Shown: positions 32,539-41,393, counted from the first letter of the stretch. The stretch: DNA of 64,000 bases from Xanthomonas sp. NCPPB 1128 (GCF_001043115.1 NZ_LFME01000002.1:62001-126000); one strand, 5' to 3'. Numbers and translations are program-made. The notes: generated by a model from the sequence alone, not told the origin.

Positions 32539-32850
32539 ATGGAAGTGCAGCCAGGCAACGACGGCCGCGCACGTGTCGCGCTGGGGCCTGTGGAGCGCTG
32601 GGCCGCCGGCGTCATGGGCGCGGCGATCGTCATGTGCGGCTACTGGCTGCTGGGGTCGGTGCAGTCGATGCTCGGCCAGCAGCAGGCCACCGCGCAGCAA
32701 CTGGCGACGATGACGCAGCAGCTGCAGACCATCAACACGCAGTTGGCGGACGTGCCGGCGTTGAAGCTGGAAGTCGCGAAGACGCAGATCAAGGTCGAGC
32801 AGCACGACCAGGAAATCAAGGAGCTGAAGCAGCTCCGAGGTATGAAATGA
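32539..32850 (+). CDS. membrane/coiled-coil lysis-cassette protein
   Basis: This 103-aa protein has one transmembrane helix (about 23-42, AAGVMGAAIVMCGYWLLG) followed by a coiled coil rich in Gln (QQQATAQQLATMTQQLQTI). It may be an antiholin-like or spanin-like partner. A GTG at 32533 overlapping the previous stop is an alternative start; the ATG has a better ribosome-site spacing. Confidence 0.6.
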   Translation: MEVQPGNDGRARVALGPVERWAAGVMGAAIVMCGYWLLGSVQSMLGQQQATAQQLATMTQQLQTINTQLADVPALKLEVAKTQIKVEQHDQEIKELKQLRGMK

Positions 32851-33068
32851 AGGTCGAACTGATCGAGGACTGGCGCCGCGCGTGGAAGCTGGCCAGCGTC
32901 CAGGTGTTCGCTGGTATCGCGCTGTTGCCGGACATCTACAACGGCGTGGCCGCGCTCGGCTGGATGGATGAGCTTCCCGGCCCGGCGAAGTGGATCATCC
33001 GAAGCATGGGCGCCGCCGGCGTGATCGCGCGCATCGTGCGGCAGAACTCCCCGGCGCCGCGCGCATGA
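32847..33068 (+). CDS. holin candidate (DUF7940-like)
   Basis: This 73-aa protein starts MKVELIEDWRRAWKLASVQV, with one long hydrophobic helix, a Trp turn and a second helix ending GVIARIVRQ. This resembles the small holins of many proteobacterial phages (VxxWRxAWKxxSV). It lies between the endolysin and spanin-like genes, coupled by overlaps of 4 bp on both sides. Confidence 0.72.
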   Translation: MKVELIEDWRRAWKLASVQVFAGIALLPDIYNGVAALGWMDELPGPAKWIIRSMGAAGVIARIVRQNSPAPRA

Positions 33069-33502
33069 TCGCCACCCCGGACCCCGCGCGCCCTTACCTC
33101 GCCACTATCCGCGTGGTCGGCTACTGCCTGCTGGCCGGCGTCGTGCTAATCGCTGGCTGCAACCTAGGCCAGCGCATGAAGAGCGCCGACGCCGCCGACA
33201 AGGTGGCGGCTGCCGGCAAGGCGCAGGCCAAGGCCGAGCAACTCGCCGCCGACCGCCTGGCGTCGGCGAACGCGTGCGGCGCGGCGCTGGCCGACGTCAA
33301 CCGCGATACCGCGCTGGCGAAGCAGCGAGCGGACGACTGGAAGCGAGCCGCCGAGATCGCCGACGCTCGTGCCGCGAAGGCCACCAGCGCCGCCGCCGCG
33401 GCCGCCGCGCGCGCCGACAAGGCCCTGCAGGCGGCCAAGGCCAATGCAACTTGCCGCTCGCAGCTCGCGATAGAGCTGTGCCCCGAGATCCCACTGCTGT
33501 AG
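33065..33502 (+). CDS. Rz-like inner-membrane spanin
   Basis: This 145-aa protein has an N-terminal hydrophobic helix (about 16-34) and an Ala-rich periplasmic coiled coil with regular charged residues, ending near CRSQLAIELC. The helix ends with LIAGC, which also reads as a lipobox, so the protein might be a lipoprotein instead of a type II membrane protein. It joins inner and outer membranes in the last step of lysis with the o-spanin. Confidence 0.65.
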   Translation: MIATPDPARPYLATIRVVGYCLLAGVVLIAGCNLGQRMKSADAADKVAAAGKAQAKAEQLAADRLASANACGAALADVNRDTALAKQRADDWKRAAEIADARAAKATSAAAAAAARADKALQAAKANATCRSQLAIELCPEIPLL

Positions 33503-33511
33503 GAGCAGGCC

Positions 33512-33874
33512 ATGACCGACCACCAGATCGAACAGGAAATCCAGGCCAAGGGCCTGACCGCGCCGCGCGTGAAGCCGGCGGACATCGAGGCGGAGATCGC
33601 CAGCGAGTACTACTTCACCGCGTCCCATGGCGCGGCCAGCGAGTTCGCGCTGACCAAGTTTCATGGTGAGGACTCCTTGCCGCATGCACCCCTGGAAATG
33701 CTCACCTTCTGCGTGCTCGTGCTGCGCAACGGCTTCACCGTCACCGGCGAATCGGCCTGCGCCAGCCCGGAGAACTTCGACGCCGAGATCGGCCGCAAGA
33801 TCGCGCGGCAGAACGCCGTGGCGAAAGTCTGGCCGCTGCTGGGCTTCCGGCTGCGCGACAAGCTGGCGGGCTGA
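33512..33874 (+). CDS. Gp49/Sf6 gene 66 family protein
   Basis: This 120-aa protein shows the family hallmarks KGLTAPRVKPADIEAEIASEYYF, in parts, then LTFCVLVLRNGFTVTGESACASP. The N4 gp49 / Sf6 gp66 family has no known function. It lies inside the lysis cassette, between the two spanin genes, an uncommon place. Confidence 0.85.
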   Translation: MTDHQIEQEIQAKGLTAPRVKPADIEAEIASEYYFTASHGAASEFALTKFHGEDSLPHAPLEMLTFCVLVLRNGFTVTGESACASPENFDAEIGRKIARQNAVAKVWPLLGFRLRDKLAG

Positions 33875-33876
33875 CG

Positions 33877-34167
33877 ATGCACCGCCTCCTGTTGATCGTC
33901 GTGCTGCTTCCGCTCGCTGGCTGGGGTGGGTGCTCCGCCCCGGTGAAGCCGCAGATCCCCGAGAAGGTCTACGTGCGTGTCGAGGTGCCGGCGCAGCTGC
34001 CCAAGAGCCTGACCGCCGGCTGCCCCCCGGTGCATGCGCAGCAGCGCTCGATCGAGGCCGTGGTGTCCGCCTACAACACCAACATCCCGAGCCAGACCGA
34101 CTGCGACCAGCGCATGGGTGAGATCCGCCGCCTGACCGCGCCGGCCCAGGAGCAGAGCAAGCCGTGA
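33877..34167 (+). CDS. Rz1-like outer-membrane spanin (lipoprotein)
   Basis: This 96-aa protein has a hydrophobic N-terminus and a Cys at residue 19 (LAGWGGCSAPVKP), then a Pro-rich segment (IPEKVYVRVEVPAQLP) and a short helix. This is the o-spanin design, although the residue at -3 from Cys is Trp, not the usual Leu. The gene is not nested in the Rz gene but stands alone 375 bp downstream of it. Confidence 0.7.
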   Translation: MHRLLLIVVLLPLAGWGGCSAPVKPQIPEKVYVRVEVPAQLPKSLTAGCPPVHAQQRSIEAVVSAYNTNIPSQTDCDQRMGEIRRLTAPAQEQSKP

Positions 34168-34565
34168 GCGCCTGCGACGAAATCGGCACCGTCAGCCGCG
34201 CCTACGTCTCGGCGCACGACCGCACCCGCATCCACCAGGTCAGCGTGCCGCCCGGTGAGCGCCGCTGCGTCGTGGCCGACTTCAACGGAGCGCTGTCGCC
34301 GGCCCGCTCGATCGCCTCGGCCGAGTGGCGGCTGTCCAGCCTGGGCGTGGCGTCGATGAGCGACGCGGCCATCCCGAACGCACGCACGGCGCAGGTGCAG
34401 GTGCGCGTCGGCTTCCCCGGGCAGGTGGCGCTACGCTGCGTGGCCACGCTGGACAACGGCGAGACCTACGTGCAGCGCTACGTGATCGTCGTGCCGTCGA
34501 TGCCGTTCTTCGGCGACGAGGCGGTGCAGGCCGGCCCGCTGGTGCTGACGGCGGTGCCAGCGTGA
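34164..34565 (+). CDS. hypothetical beta-rich protein
   Basis: This 133-aa protein has a GTG start at 34164 overlapping the spanin stop. It looks like an Ig-like beta-sandwich (RIHQVSVPPGERRCVVADF, RCVATLDNGETYVQRYVIVV). In related phages such proteins lie before the terminase genes and may be late accessory or decoration-type proteins; the function is unknown. Confidence 0.6.
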   Translation: MSACDEIGTVSRAYVSAHDRTRIHQVSVPPGERRCVVADFNGALSPARSIASAEWRLSSLGVASMSDAAIPNARTAQVQVRVGFPGQVALRCVATLDNGETYVQRYVIVVPSMPFFGDEAVQAGPLVLTAVPA

Positions 34566-34582
34566 TGCGTAGTACGATTGCC

Positions 34583-34736
34583 GCGTCTGGGTGTGCAGGA
34601 GCCGGCGCAGAAGCTTGCGACGGGAGCCAATCGCCGGTGTGTGCTGGGTTCAATGACCAGGCCCGCAACGCCACGCCGGAAACGATAGGCGTCTCCAGGG
34701 CATTGCCAGCGGGTTCGAGTCCCGCCGCCCAGACGC
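34583..34736 (+). ncRNA. tRNA-like structured RNA upstream of the terminase genes
   Basis: An 11-bp terminal stem pairs GCGTCTGGGTG (34583-34593) with CGCCCAGACGC (34726-34736). Directly inside the 3' strand, with no gap, is a canonical T-arm: GCGGG / CCCGC stem with loop TTCGAGT (34709-34725). This is the acceptor/T-arm geometry of a tRNA, but the element is about 147-154 nt. Internal helices CCGGCG/CGCCGG (34602-34607, 34633-34638) and ACGCC/GGCGT replace normal D and anticodon arms. No CCA is encoded. No CDS covers 34566-34758. Confidence 0.45.
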
Positions 34737-34758
34737 TTCACCTCGGGGGCTGCTGCTG

Positions 34759-35286
34759 ATGGCACGCCCCAGCAAGTACAGCCAGGCGCTGCTGGACCGC
34801 ATCTGCCAGGAGCTGGCCAAGGGCCGGCCGCTGACGGTCATCTGCCGCGAGATCAGCGACGAGGGCACCGCACTGGCTCCACGTACCGTTCGCGACTGGA
34901 TCAACGAGCGGGACGCCGACGACAAGCTGACCGAGCGTGCTCGGCACGTATCCGCCGCCATCGCGTGCGCGAGGGAGCTGGGCGAGGAAGCACTGGCCGA
35001 GCAGTGCCTGGAAATCGCCGACGACAGCCGGAACGACTGGATGGACCGCGCGGCAGAGAAGGGCGACGAGATCGCGCTGCAGTTCAACGGCGAGCACGTC
35101 CAGCGCTCCAAGCTGCGCATTGAGACCCGCCTGAAGCTGCTGGCGAAGTTCAACCCGAAGCGCTGGGGCGACAAGGTGGCTCAGGAGATCAGCGGCCCAG
35201 GCGGCGCGCCGGTTCAGTCGGTGACCCGCATTGAGCTGGTGGCGGCGACCGGCTCGCAGGTAGCGGATGACCACAGTCCGGATTGA
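34759..35286 (+). CDS. terminase small subunit (Sf6 gp1-like)
   Basis: This 175-aa protein starts MARPSKYSQALLDRICQELA, with an N-terminal HTH (about 8-50) for pac-site recognition and a central helical part for oligomerisation. The C-terminus ends KFNPKRWGDKVAQ and an Ala/Gly tail. It starts packaging together with the large subunit, whose gene overlaps it by 20 bp. Confidence 0.88.
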   Translation: MARPSKYSQALLDRICQELAKGRPLTVICREISDEGTALAPRTVRDWINERDADDKLTERARHVSAAIACARELGEEALAEQCLEIADDSRNDWMDRAAEKGDEIALQFNGEHVQRSKLRIETRLKLLAKFNPKRWGDKVAQEISGPGGAPVQSVTRIELVAATGSQVADDHSPD

Positions 35287-36613
35287 ACTGCCGCCCAAGC
35301 TGGTGCCGGTCTTCGCCGGTGAGGCTGACTTCCGCGGCGCCTACGGTGGACGCGGCTCAGCCAAGACGCGCAGCTTCGCCAAGATGGCGGCGGTTCGCGC
35401 TCTCATGTGGGCGCAGGAAGGGCGCCGGGGTGTAGTGGTGTGCGGTCGCGAGTTCATGAACTCGCTGGCCGAGTCGTCCATGGCCGAGGTCAAGGCGGCG
35501 ATCCAGTCGGAGCCGTGGCTGGCCGCGCACTTCGATGTCGGCGAGGAGTACATCCGCACCGCTGACCGCAGGGTTGAGTTCGTCTTCATCGGCCTGCGCC
35601 GCAACCTGGACAGCATCAAGTCCAAGGCGCGCATCCTGCTGTTGTGGGTGGACGAAGCGGAGAACGTCAGCGAGACGGCCTGGGAGAAGGCAATCCCGAC
35701 CGTTCGGGAGGAAGGGTCCGAGATCTGGGTGACCTGGAACCCTGAGCGGGAAGCCAGCGCGACGCACAAGCGGTTCCGCGATGATCCGCCGGCGCGCAGC
35801 AAGATCGTTGAGCTGAACTGGCGGGACAACCCTTTCTTCCCGGAGTCGCTGAACCGCAAGCGCCTTGAGGACAAGGAGAAGCGGCCGGACAGCTACGACC
35901 ACATCTGGGAAGGCGGGATGAAGACGGCGATCAGCGGCGCGTACTACGCCGCGGCGCTGGCGCAGGCCAAGGAAGAGGGGCGAATCAGCCGTGTCGCGGC
36001 AGACCCGCTCATGACCTTGCGGGCCTACTGGGACATCGGCGGCACGGGTGCCAAGGCCGACGCTTGCGCAATCTGGATCGTTCAGTTCATCGGTCGGTCT
36101 ATCCCCGTGGTGCGCTACTACGAGGCGGTCGGGCAGCCGCTGGCAACGCACGTGGACTGGCTGCGCCGGAACGGCTTCGATCGCGCTGCCTGCGTGCTTC
36201 CACACGACGGCGCAGCGCACGACAAGGTGCATGCGGTCAGCTACGAGAGCGAGTTGCGCAAAGCTGGCTTCGAGGTTCGCGTGATTCCCAATATGGGAGT
36301 CGGCGCGGCGATGACTCGCATCGAGGCGGCGCGGCGCGTGCTGCCCAGCGTGTGGTTCAACAACGCCATGGTCCGTGATGCACGGGAAGGCCTGGAAGGC
36401 AAAGAGGCGGACGCCACCGGCGCCGGCCGAGCGGCCTTGGGCTGGTATCACGAGAAGCGCGACGAGAAGCGCAACATCGGCTTCGGCCCGAACCACGACT
36501 GGGCCAGCCACGGCTCCGACGCATTCGGCCTGATGGCCGTGGACTACCTGAGCACCGACCACACGACCGTGGCCGACACCTCCGGTCTGATGGACTACCC
36601 AACGGATTACTGA
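35267..36613 (+). CDS. terminase large subunit (PBSX/Sf6 gp2 family)
   Basis: This 448-aa packaging motor has Walker A GGRGSAKT (27-34), Walker B LLLWVDEAEN (Asp129, Glu130) and a C-terminal RNase-H-like nuclease with Asp residues in YWDIGGTG, LPHDGAAHD and HGSDAFGL. The headful nuclease would cut concatemers. It ends at the TGA that overlaps the portal ATG. Confidence 0.94.
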   Translation: MTTVRIELPPKLVPVFAGEADFRGAYGGRGSAKTRSFAKMAAVRALMWAQEGRRGVVVCGREFMNSLAESSMAEVKAAIQSEPWLAAHFDVGEEYIRTADRRVEFVFIGLRRNLDSIKSKARILLLWVDEAENVSETAWEKAIPTVREEGSEIWVTWNPEREASATHKRFRDDPPARSKIVELNWRDNPFFPESLNRKRLEDKEKRPDSYDHIWEGGMKTAISGAYYAAALAQAKEEGRISRVAADPLMTLRAYWDIGGTGAKADACAIWIVQFIGRSIPVVRYYEAVGQPLATHVDWLRRNGFDRAACVLPHDGAAHDKVHAVSYESELRKAGFEVRVIPNMGVGAAMTRIEAARRVLPSVWFNNAMVRDAREGLEGKEADATGAGRAALGWYHEKRDEKRNIGFGPNHDWASHGSDAFGLMAVDYLSTDHTTVADTSGLMDYPTDY

Positions 36614-38640
36614 TGGCAGATCGCACCGACAACGACGCGCTGGCCGAGATGCGCAAGCGATACGACCGAGCGACCGAGGCGTGCAGCAAGCTGTACGACG
36701 CGGCGCGCGAGGACGAGCGGTTCGTCACGATCCCCGGCGAGCAGTGGGACAAGCAGCTGAAGGCTCGCCGGCGCAACCGGCCGACCTACGAGTTCCCGAA
36801 GCTTTACCCGCACATCCGCGACGTGGTCAACGAGATGCGTCAGGGCCGGCCGCAGGGCAAGGTGCGCCCGTCGGAGGAGAGCGACACCGGCTTGGCCGAG
36901 ATCATGCAGGGCATCTGCCGCAACATCGAGTCGGTGAGCAACGCCGACCGCGCCTACGACATCGCCTACGAGAAGGCGCTGAAGGGCGGCTTCGGCGTGT
37001 GGCGGATCTGCACCGACTACATCAACGACGACGACTTCGAGCAGGACATCTGCATCAAGGCGGTGCGCAACCCCTACGCCGTGAAGTTCGACGCCGCGGC
37101 CCAGGAGATCGATCGGCGCGACGCGAACTTCGCGTTCGTGGAAGAACTGATCCCCGAGGCCGACTACGAGCGGCAGTGGCCGGACGTGCCCCTGGCTGAC
37201 TTCGAAGGCGACGCGGCACACGACCAGTCGAAGTGGCGCGAGGCCGGCAAGGTCCGCATCGTCGAATACTGGTACAAGGAGCCGAAGAAGCGCGAGCTGT
37301 GGGCGCTGAGCAGCGGCGCGGTGGTGTTCGCCGACGAGGCTGGACTGGACGAGGACGAGCTGGCGCTGGCCGGCCTGCAGATCCTGCGCCGGCGTACCGT
37401 GGACTCTCACGTCGTGAAGGTCCGGCTGAGCAACGGCAGCCAGTGGCTGACCGAGCCGCAGGTGTTCCCGAGCAAGTACATCGGCCTGGTGCCGGTCTGG
37501 GGCAACATCGACAATATCGACGGCGAGGACTACTGGCAGGGCATGGTCCGCGCGAATAAGGACCAGCAGCGCTTGCACAACGTGCACCGCACCGCGGCGA
37601 TCGAGGCCGTGGCGAAGTCGCCGAAAGCGCCCTTCATCTTGAGGATGAAGGACATCAAGGGGTACGAGAATTTTTGGAAGGCAGCGAATTCCGAGGACTT
37701 CCCGTACCTGCCCCTGGCGGACGCCGCGACCGACATCCCGAAGCGCTCGCAGCAGGCTGAGATCCCGGCCGCGCTGCTGCAGCTGGCGGCGATGGACAAC
37801 GAGGACATCAAGGCCAGCACCGGCCGCTACAACGCCAGCCTGGGCGCCACGTCGAACGAGACCAGCGGCCGCGCGATCAACGCGCGCAAGCTGCAGGGCG
37901 CGGTGGCGACCTTCAACTACCTGGACAACCTGGGCTACGCGATCCAGTACACCTACGAGATCCTGGTCGACATGATCCCGCGGGTGTACGACACCCAGCG
38001 CGTCGTGCGCGTGCTCGGCGCCGACGGCGGCGAGAAGTGGAAGACCCTCTACCAGGAGGTGGTGGACCCGGAGACCGGGCAAACCATAGTGCTCAACGAC
38101 ATCCGCAAGGGGAAGTACGACGTGACCATCACCGTCGGCCCGAGCTTCGCCACCCAGCGCATGGAGGCTGTCGACGCGTTCACCCAGATGCTTGGCCAGA
38201 TGGGGCCGGGCCTGCCGCCGCCGATCGCCGCGCTCATGGCATACACCGCGATCAAGAACATGGATCTGCCGGGATCGGAGGAGCTGGACGAAGCGTTCCG
38301 CAAGATCCTGGTGGAGCAGGGCGTCATCCCTCCGAAGGACGGCGAGGAGCCGCCGAAGCCGCAGCAGCCTGACCCGAAGGTGCAGGCGGAAGCCGGCAAG
38401 ACCGCCGCGCAAGCGCAGTTGGCGCAGGCCCAGGCCGAGGGCCAGCAGTTGGAGAACCTGACGATCGCTCAGCAGCTCCAGCTGCAGCAGATGCTGCCAG
38501 CCATCCTGCAGCAGCTGCAGGCCACGGCAGCGCCGCCGGGCGCGCCGCCGCTACCCGACCCGCAGGGCATGCCGATGCCCGCCCAGATGCCCAATCAACC
38601 GCCGCAAGGCGGTTTTTCTTTGCCCGCACCCACGGCGTAA
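36613..38640 (+). CDS. portal protein (P22-type)
   Basis: This 675-aa protein forms the dodecameric head vertex through which DNA is packed. The N-terminal segment (KLYDAAREDERFV, PTYEFPKLYPHIRDVVNEMRQ) and overall length are typical of the P22 portal family. The C-terminal 100 residues are Gln/Ala-rich helices, the equivalent of the P22 barrel. It is coupled to the terminase gene. Confidence 0.92.
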   Translation: MADRTDNDALAEMRKRYDRATEACSKLYDAAREDERFVTIPGEQWDKQLKARRRNRPTYEFPKLYPHIRDVVNEMRQGRPQGKVRPSEESDTGLAEIMQGICRNIESVSNADRAYDIAYEKALKGGFGVWRICTDYINDDDFEQDICIKAVRNPYAVKFDAAAQEIDRRDANFAFVEELIPEADYERQWPDVPLADFEGDAAHDQSKWREAGKVRIVEYWYKEPKKRELWALSSGAVVFADEAGLDEDELALAGLQILRRRTVDSHVVKVRLSNGSQWLTEPQVFPSKYIGLVPVWGNIDNIDGEDYWQGMVRANKDQQRLHNVHRTAAIEAVAKSPKAPFILRMKDIKGYENFWKAANSEDFPYLPLADAATDIPKRSQQAEIPAALLQLAAMDNEDIKASTGRYNASLGATSNETSGRAINARKLQGAVATFNYLDNLGYAIQYTYEILVDMIPRVYDTQRVVRVLGADGGEKWKTLYQEVVDPETGQTIVLNDIRKGKYDVTITVGPSFATQRMEAVDAFTQMLGQMGPGLPPPIAALMAYTAIKNMDLPGSEELDEAFRKILVEQGVIPPKDGEEPPKPQQPDPKVQAEAGKTAAQAQLAQAQAEGQQLENLTIAQQLQLQQMLPAILQQLQATAAPPGAPPLPDPQGMPMPAQMPNQPPQGGFSLPAPTA

Positions 38641-38685
38641 CGCCGCCCGCATCGGCCCGGCTTGGCCGAAACCCGAGAGGATGAG

Positions 38686-39555
38686 ATGAGCGACAACACC
38701 GAAGCCCTGCCCCAGGGCGGCCAGACCGTGGCCGAAGGGAACACCCAGGCCCAGCAGCCGCAGCCGCGCAACGACATCGAAGCGCAGCGCATGGAGGCCG
38801 ATGCGGCCGCCCAGCAGCCGGCCGCCGACAAGGACAAGGCCGATGCGGAGCGCAAGCGCAACCGCACGCGCGACTACATCCAGCGGCTGAACGCGGAGAA
38901 CGCCGAGTACCGCCGCAAGATCGCCGACATCGAAGCCCGCCTGCCGAAGGCGCCCGAACCGAAGGGTGCGCCGAAGCCGGAGGACTTCAATTTCGATGAA
39001 GACGCGTACCAGCGCGCCAAGATCCAGCACGAGCTGGCCGAGGCCCGCAAGCAGTGGGACGCGGAAAACCAGACCAAGGCCGAAGCCCAGAAGCAGCAGG
39101 AAACCGCCAACGCGTATGCGCAGCGCGCAAACGCATTCGCCGCGATCCATGAGGACTACCTCGAGGTCGTCGGTTCGATGGATCCCTCGCTGCTGCTGCC
39201 GGAGCTTCAGGCCGCGATCATCGCCCACGAAAAGGGGCCGGAGATCGCTTATCGGCTCGCCCAGAACGAGGACGAGCTGCTGCAGTTGGCGTCCACACGC
39301 CCCGAGCTACTGGAGCGGGCGCTGGCCCGCTACGCCGCGCGCATGAGCGATGCGCCGCCGGAACCGATTGCGCCTGCCGCGGCCGCGGCGAACGCACTGG
39401 CCACTCCGGCAATCGCCACCCAACCCAAACCCATTTCCCAAGCGCCGGCCCCCGCGCCGCGCGTCGGCGGTCGTGCGCCAGCGGAAACCCCGCCGGAAAA
39501 GCTCACCGACGACCAGTGGTACGCGCGTGACCGGGAGCGCAGGCGCAAGCGATAA
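38686..39555 (+). CDS. scaffolding protein (P22 gp8-like)
   Basis: This 289-aa protein is extremely rich in Gln, Ala, Glu and Lys. It has a central coiled coil (YIQRLNAENAEYRRKIADIEARL) and a basic C-terminus (RDRERRRKR), which in P22 contacts coat protein. The ATG at 38686 is 5 bp after a GAGAGG site; TTG 38662 is less likely. It guides procapsid assembly and then exits. Confidence 0.85.
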   Translation: MSDNTEALPQGGQTVAEGNTQAQQPQPRNDIEAQRMEADAAAQQPAADKDKADAERKRNRTRDYIQRLNAENAEYRRKIADIEARLPKAPEPKGAPKPEDFNFDEDAYQRAKIQHELAEARKQWDAENQTKAEAQKQQETANAYAQRANAFAAIHEDYLEVVGSMDPSLLLPELQAAIIAHEKGPEIAYRLAQNEDELLQLASTRPELLERALARYAARMSDAPPEPIAPAAAAANALATPAIATQPKPISQAPAPAPRVGGRAPAETPPEKLTDDQWYARDRERRRKR

Positions 39556-39571
39556 CCCATAGGAGTTCACC

Positions 39572-40780
39572 ATGGCCAACGTCGGCCAAGCACTGACCCA
39601 CCAGATGGTTGCCCGCGAGGCGGCCAAGATGCTGGTGGAAGAAAACGAAGTCGTCAGCAACATCAACACCGACCGCTCGATCGAGTTCGGCGAGGAGGTC
39701 AACGGCTACGGCAAGGGCGACACCGTCAAGGTGATGATCCCGCCCACCCCGGTCGTGTTCGACGGCAACGTGTTCGCCGGCGGCAGCTCCACCGCGCCGT
39801 CGACCAACGAGAGCTACGTCAACCTGATCCTGGACACCCAGAAGCACGTCGGCCTGACCTTCGGCGCGAAGGAGAAGAAGCTCGAGCTGACCGACTTCAA
39901 GAAGCGGTTCCTGAAGCCGGCCATGCAGGCGCTCAGCTCCAAGATCAATGCGGACCTCCTGAACCGCATGCGCTACCAGACCGCCAACGTGGTGGGCACC
40001 TGGGGCACGATCCCGAGCACCCGCACGCCGTACCGCGCGGCCAGCGCCATGCTGAACCGCTTCCTGGCGCCCAGCGGTGACCGCAGCCTGCACTTCTCGT
40101 CCGACGCGAACATCGCGCTGGCCGAGGCCAACTCGCCCCTGTTCCACACGAAGGGCGAGTTGGAGGAGGAGTTCAGCGAGAACGCCGTCGGGCGCTTCGC
40201 CGGATTCGACTTCTACGAGCAGCAGGGTCTGTCGGTGCAGGCCAACGGCGCCGGCTCCGGCTACGCGGTCAATGGCGCTGGCCAGACGGGCAACCTGCTG
40301 GCGGTGACGACCGGCACCGGTGCGCTGACCCGCGGTACGGTCTTCACCATCGCCGGCGTCAACGCGGTGCACCCGATCACCGGTGCGGATACCGGGCAGC
40401 CGCGCATGTTCGTGGTCACCGCAGACTACGCCGGCGGCGCGGGCAGCGTCTCGATCTTCCCGGCGATCTACCCGGTCACCTCGACCTACATCGGCACCGT
40501 CACTGCATCGCCGGCGAACAGCGCGGCGATCACCGTGTTCGGCACCGCCTCGCAGAGCAAGCGCCAGGGCATCGGCTTCCACCGCGATGCGTTCGCCGCC
40601 GCTTTCGCGCCGCTGCCGGTGCTGGCGTCCTGCGAGGGCTACACCGCCACCATCGGCAAGGTCAGCGTCCGCGTGATGACCTTCGGCGACGGCTACAACG
40701 ACCGGGAGAACACCCGTATCGACGTGCTGTACGGCGAGGCCGCGGTGCGTCCCGACCACTCGGTGCGCATCACCGAGTAA
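39572..40780 (+). CDS. major coat protein (P22 gp5-like, HK97 fold)
   Basis: This 402-aa protein has an N-terminal MANVGQALTHQMVAREAAKM and a central inserted beta domain around TRGTVFTIAGVNAVHP, equivalent to KRGDKISFAGV of P22 coat (I-domain edge). The C-terminal GIGFHRDAFAAAFAPLPV and VLYGEAAVRPDHSVRI match the P22 order. It forms the T=7 shell. A good AGGAG site precedes it. Confidence 0.9.
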   Translation: MANVGQALTHQMVAREAAKMLVEENEVVSNINTDRSIEFGEEVNGYGKGDTVKVMIPPTPVVFDGNVFAGGSSTAPSTNESYVNLILDTQKHVGLTFGAKEKKLELTDFKKRFLKPAMQALSSKINADLLNRMRYQTANVVGTWGTIPSTRTPYRAASAMLNRFLAPSGDRSLHFSSDANIALAEANSPLFHTKGELEEEFSENAVGRFAGFDFYEQQGLSVQANGAGSGYAVNGAGQTGNLLAVTTGTGALTRGTVFTIAGVNAVHPITGADTGQPRMFVVTADYAGGAGSVSIFPAIYPVTSTYIGTVTASPANSAAITVFGTASQSKRQGIGFHRDAFAAAFAPLPVLASCEGYTATIGKVSVRVMTFGDGYNDRENTRIDVLYGEAAVRPDHSVRITE

Positions 40781-40787
40781 CCCCACA

Positions 40788-40814
40788 GGGGCCGGCCTTC
40801 GGGCTGGCCCCTTT
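40788..40814 (+). terminator. intrinsic terminator after the coat gene
   Basis: A 10-bp stem (GGGGCCGGCC / GGCTGGCCCC, one G-U pair) with a TTCG tetraloop is followed by TTTCCGTTT. It lies 8 bp after the coat stop and would make coat mRNA more abundant than distal tail mRNA, unless antiterminated. Confidence 0.8.
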
Positions 40815-40836
40815 CCGTTTCGATCAGGAGTGCACC

Positions 40837-40983
40837 ATGGAATTCCCGAAGATGCTGTACCAAGGCGGCGAGCTGGAGGGCGATACCGTCATCGTCCAGA
40901 GCCAGGAAGAGCAGGACGCGCAGAAAGCCAACGGCTTCCTGCCGCTCGGCGAGCGCCCGGCCAAGGGCAAGGGCGACAAGTGA
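40837..40983 (+). CDS. 48-aa hypothetical structural-region protein
   Basis: It starts MEFPKMLYQGGELEGDTVI after a CAGGAG site and ends with a basic GERPAKGKGDK tail. It lies between coat and the gp4-like gene, whose GTG start overlaps its stop. Small genes at this place are frequent in P22-like phages; some help head completion. No further evidence. Confidence 0.65.
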   Translation: MEFPKMLYQGGELEGDTVIVQSQEEQDAQKANGFLPLGERPAKGKGDK

Positions 40984-41393
40984 CCGCCGTCGCCAGGATC
41001 GTGACCGACGCTCTGTGCCTCCTGCGGGTGCTGGACCCGCGCGAGGCGCCCGAGGCCGAGGACATGGCAGCCGGCATCCGCGCGCTCAACCTGATGATGC
41101 GCGTGTGGGAGATTGACGGCCCAGCGCTCGGCTGGAGCGACGTCTCGAATCCTGGCGACACCCTGCCGGCGCCGCCCGAGGCCGAGCAGGCCATCACCGA
41201 CAACCTGGCAGTTAGTCTGCGGCCGCGGTACGGCTGTGAGCTGGAGCCAGACGTGCTGGCGCGCGCCTCGGTGGGCTATTCGACCCTCAAGGCACGCGAG
41301 ATCTCCAACAGCTTCCAGCGCCTGGAATATCCGGACCTGCCGTGCGGTCAGGGTAGGCCCGCCGGCAGCTGGCGCGACGGATTCAACTGCTGA
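40980..41393 (+). CDS. P22 gp4-like tail accessory / DNA stabilisation protein
   Basis: This 137-aa protein (GTG start 40980) matches the P22_Tail-4 pattern: VARIVTDALCLLRVLD, MAAGIRALNLMMRVWEIDGPALGW and ITDNLAVSLRPRYG. In P22, gp4 binds the portal first and plugs the packed head. The stop overlaps the next start (ATG at 41393). Confidence 0.82.
   Translation: MTAVARIVTDALCLLRVLDPREAPEAEDMAAGIRALNLMMRVWEIDGPALGWSDVSNPGDTLPAPPEAEQAITDNLAVSLRPRYGCELEPDVLARASVGYSTLKAREISNSFQRLEYPDLPCGQGRPAGSWRDGFNC

Noticed and set aside
34644..34733. A 90-nt tRNA (Ser/Leu size) ending at the same T-arm
   Set aside because: The 5' CTGGGTT leaves the last acceptor pair mismatched and no D-arm or 7-base anticodon loop can be drawn. 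The longer 11-bp stem from 34583 fits better.
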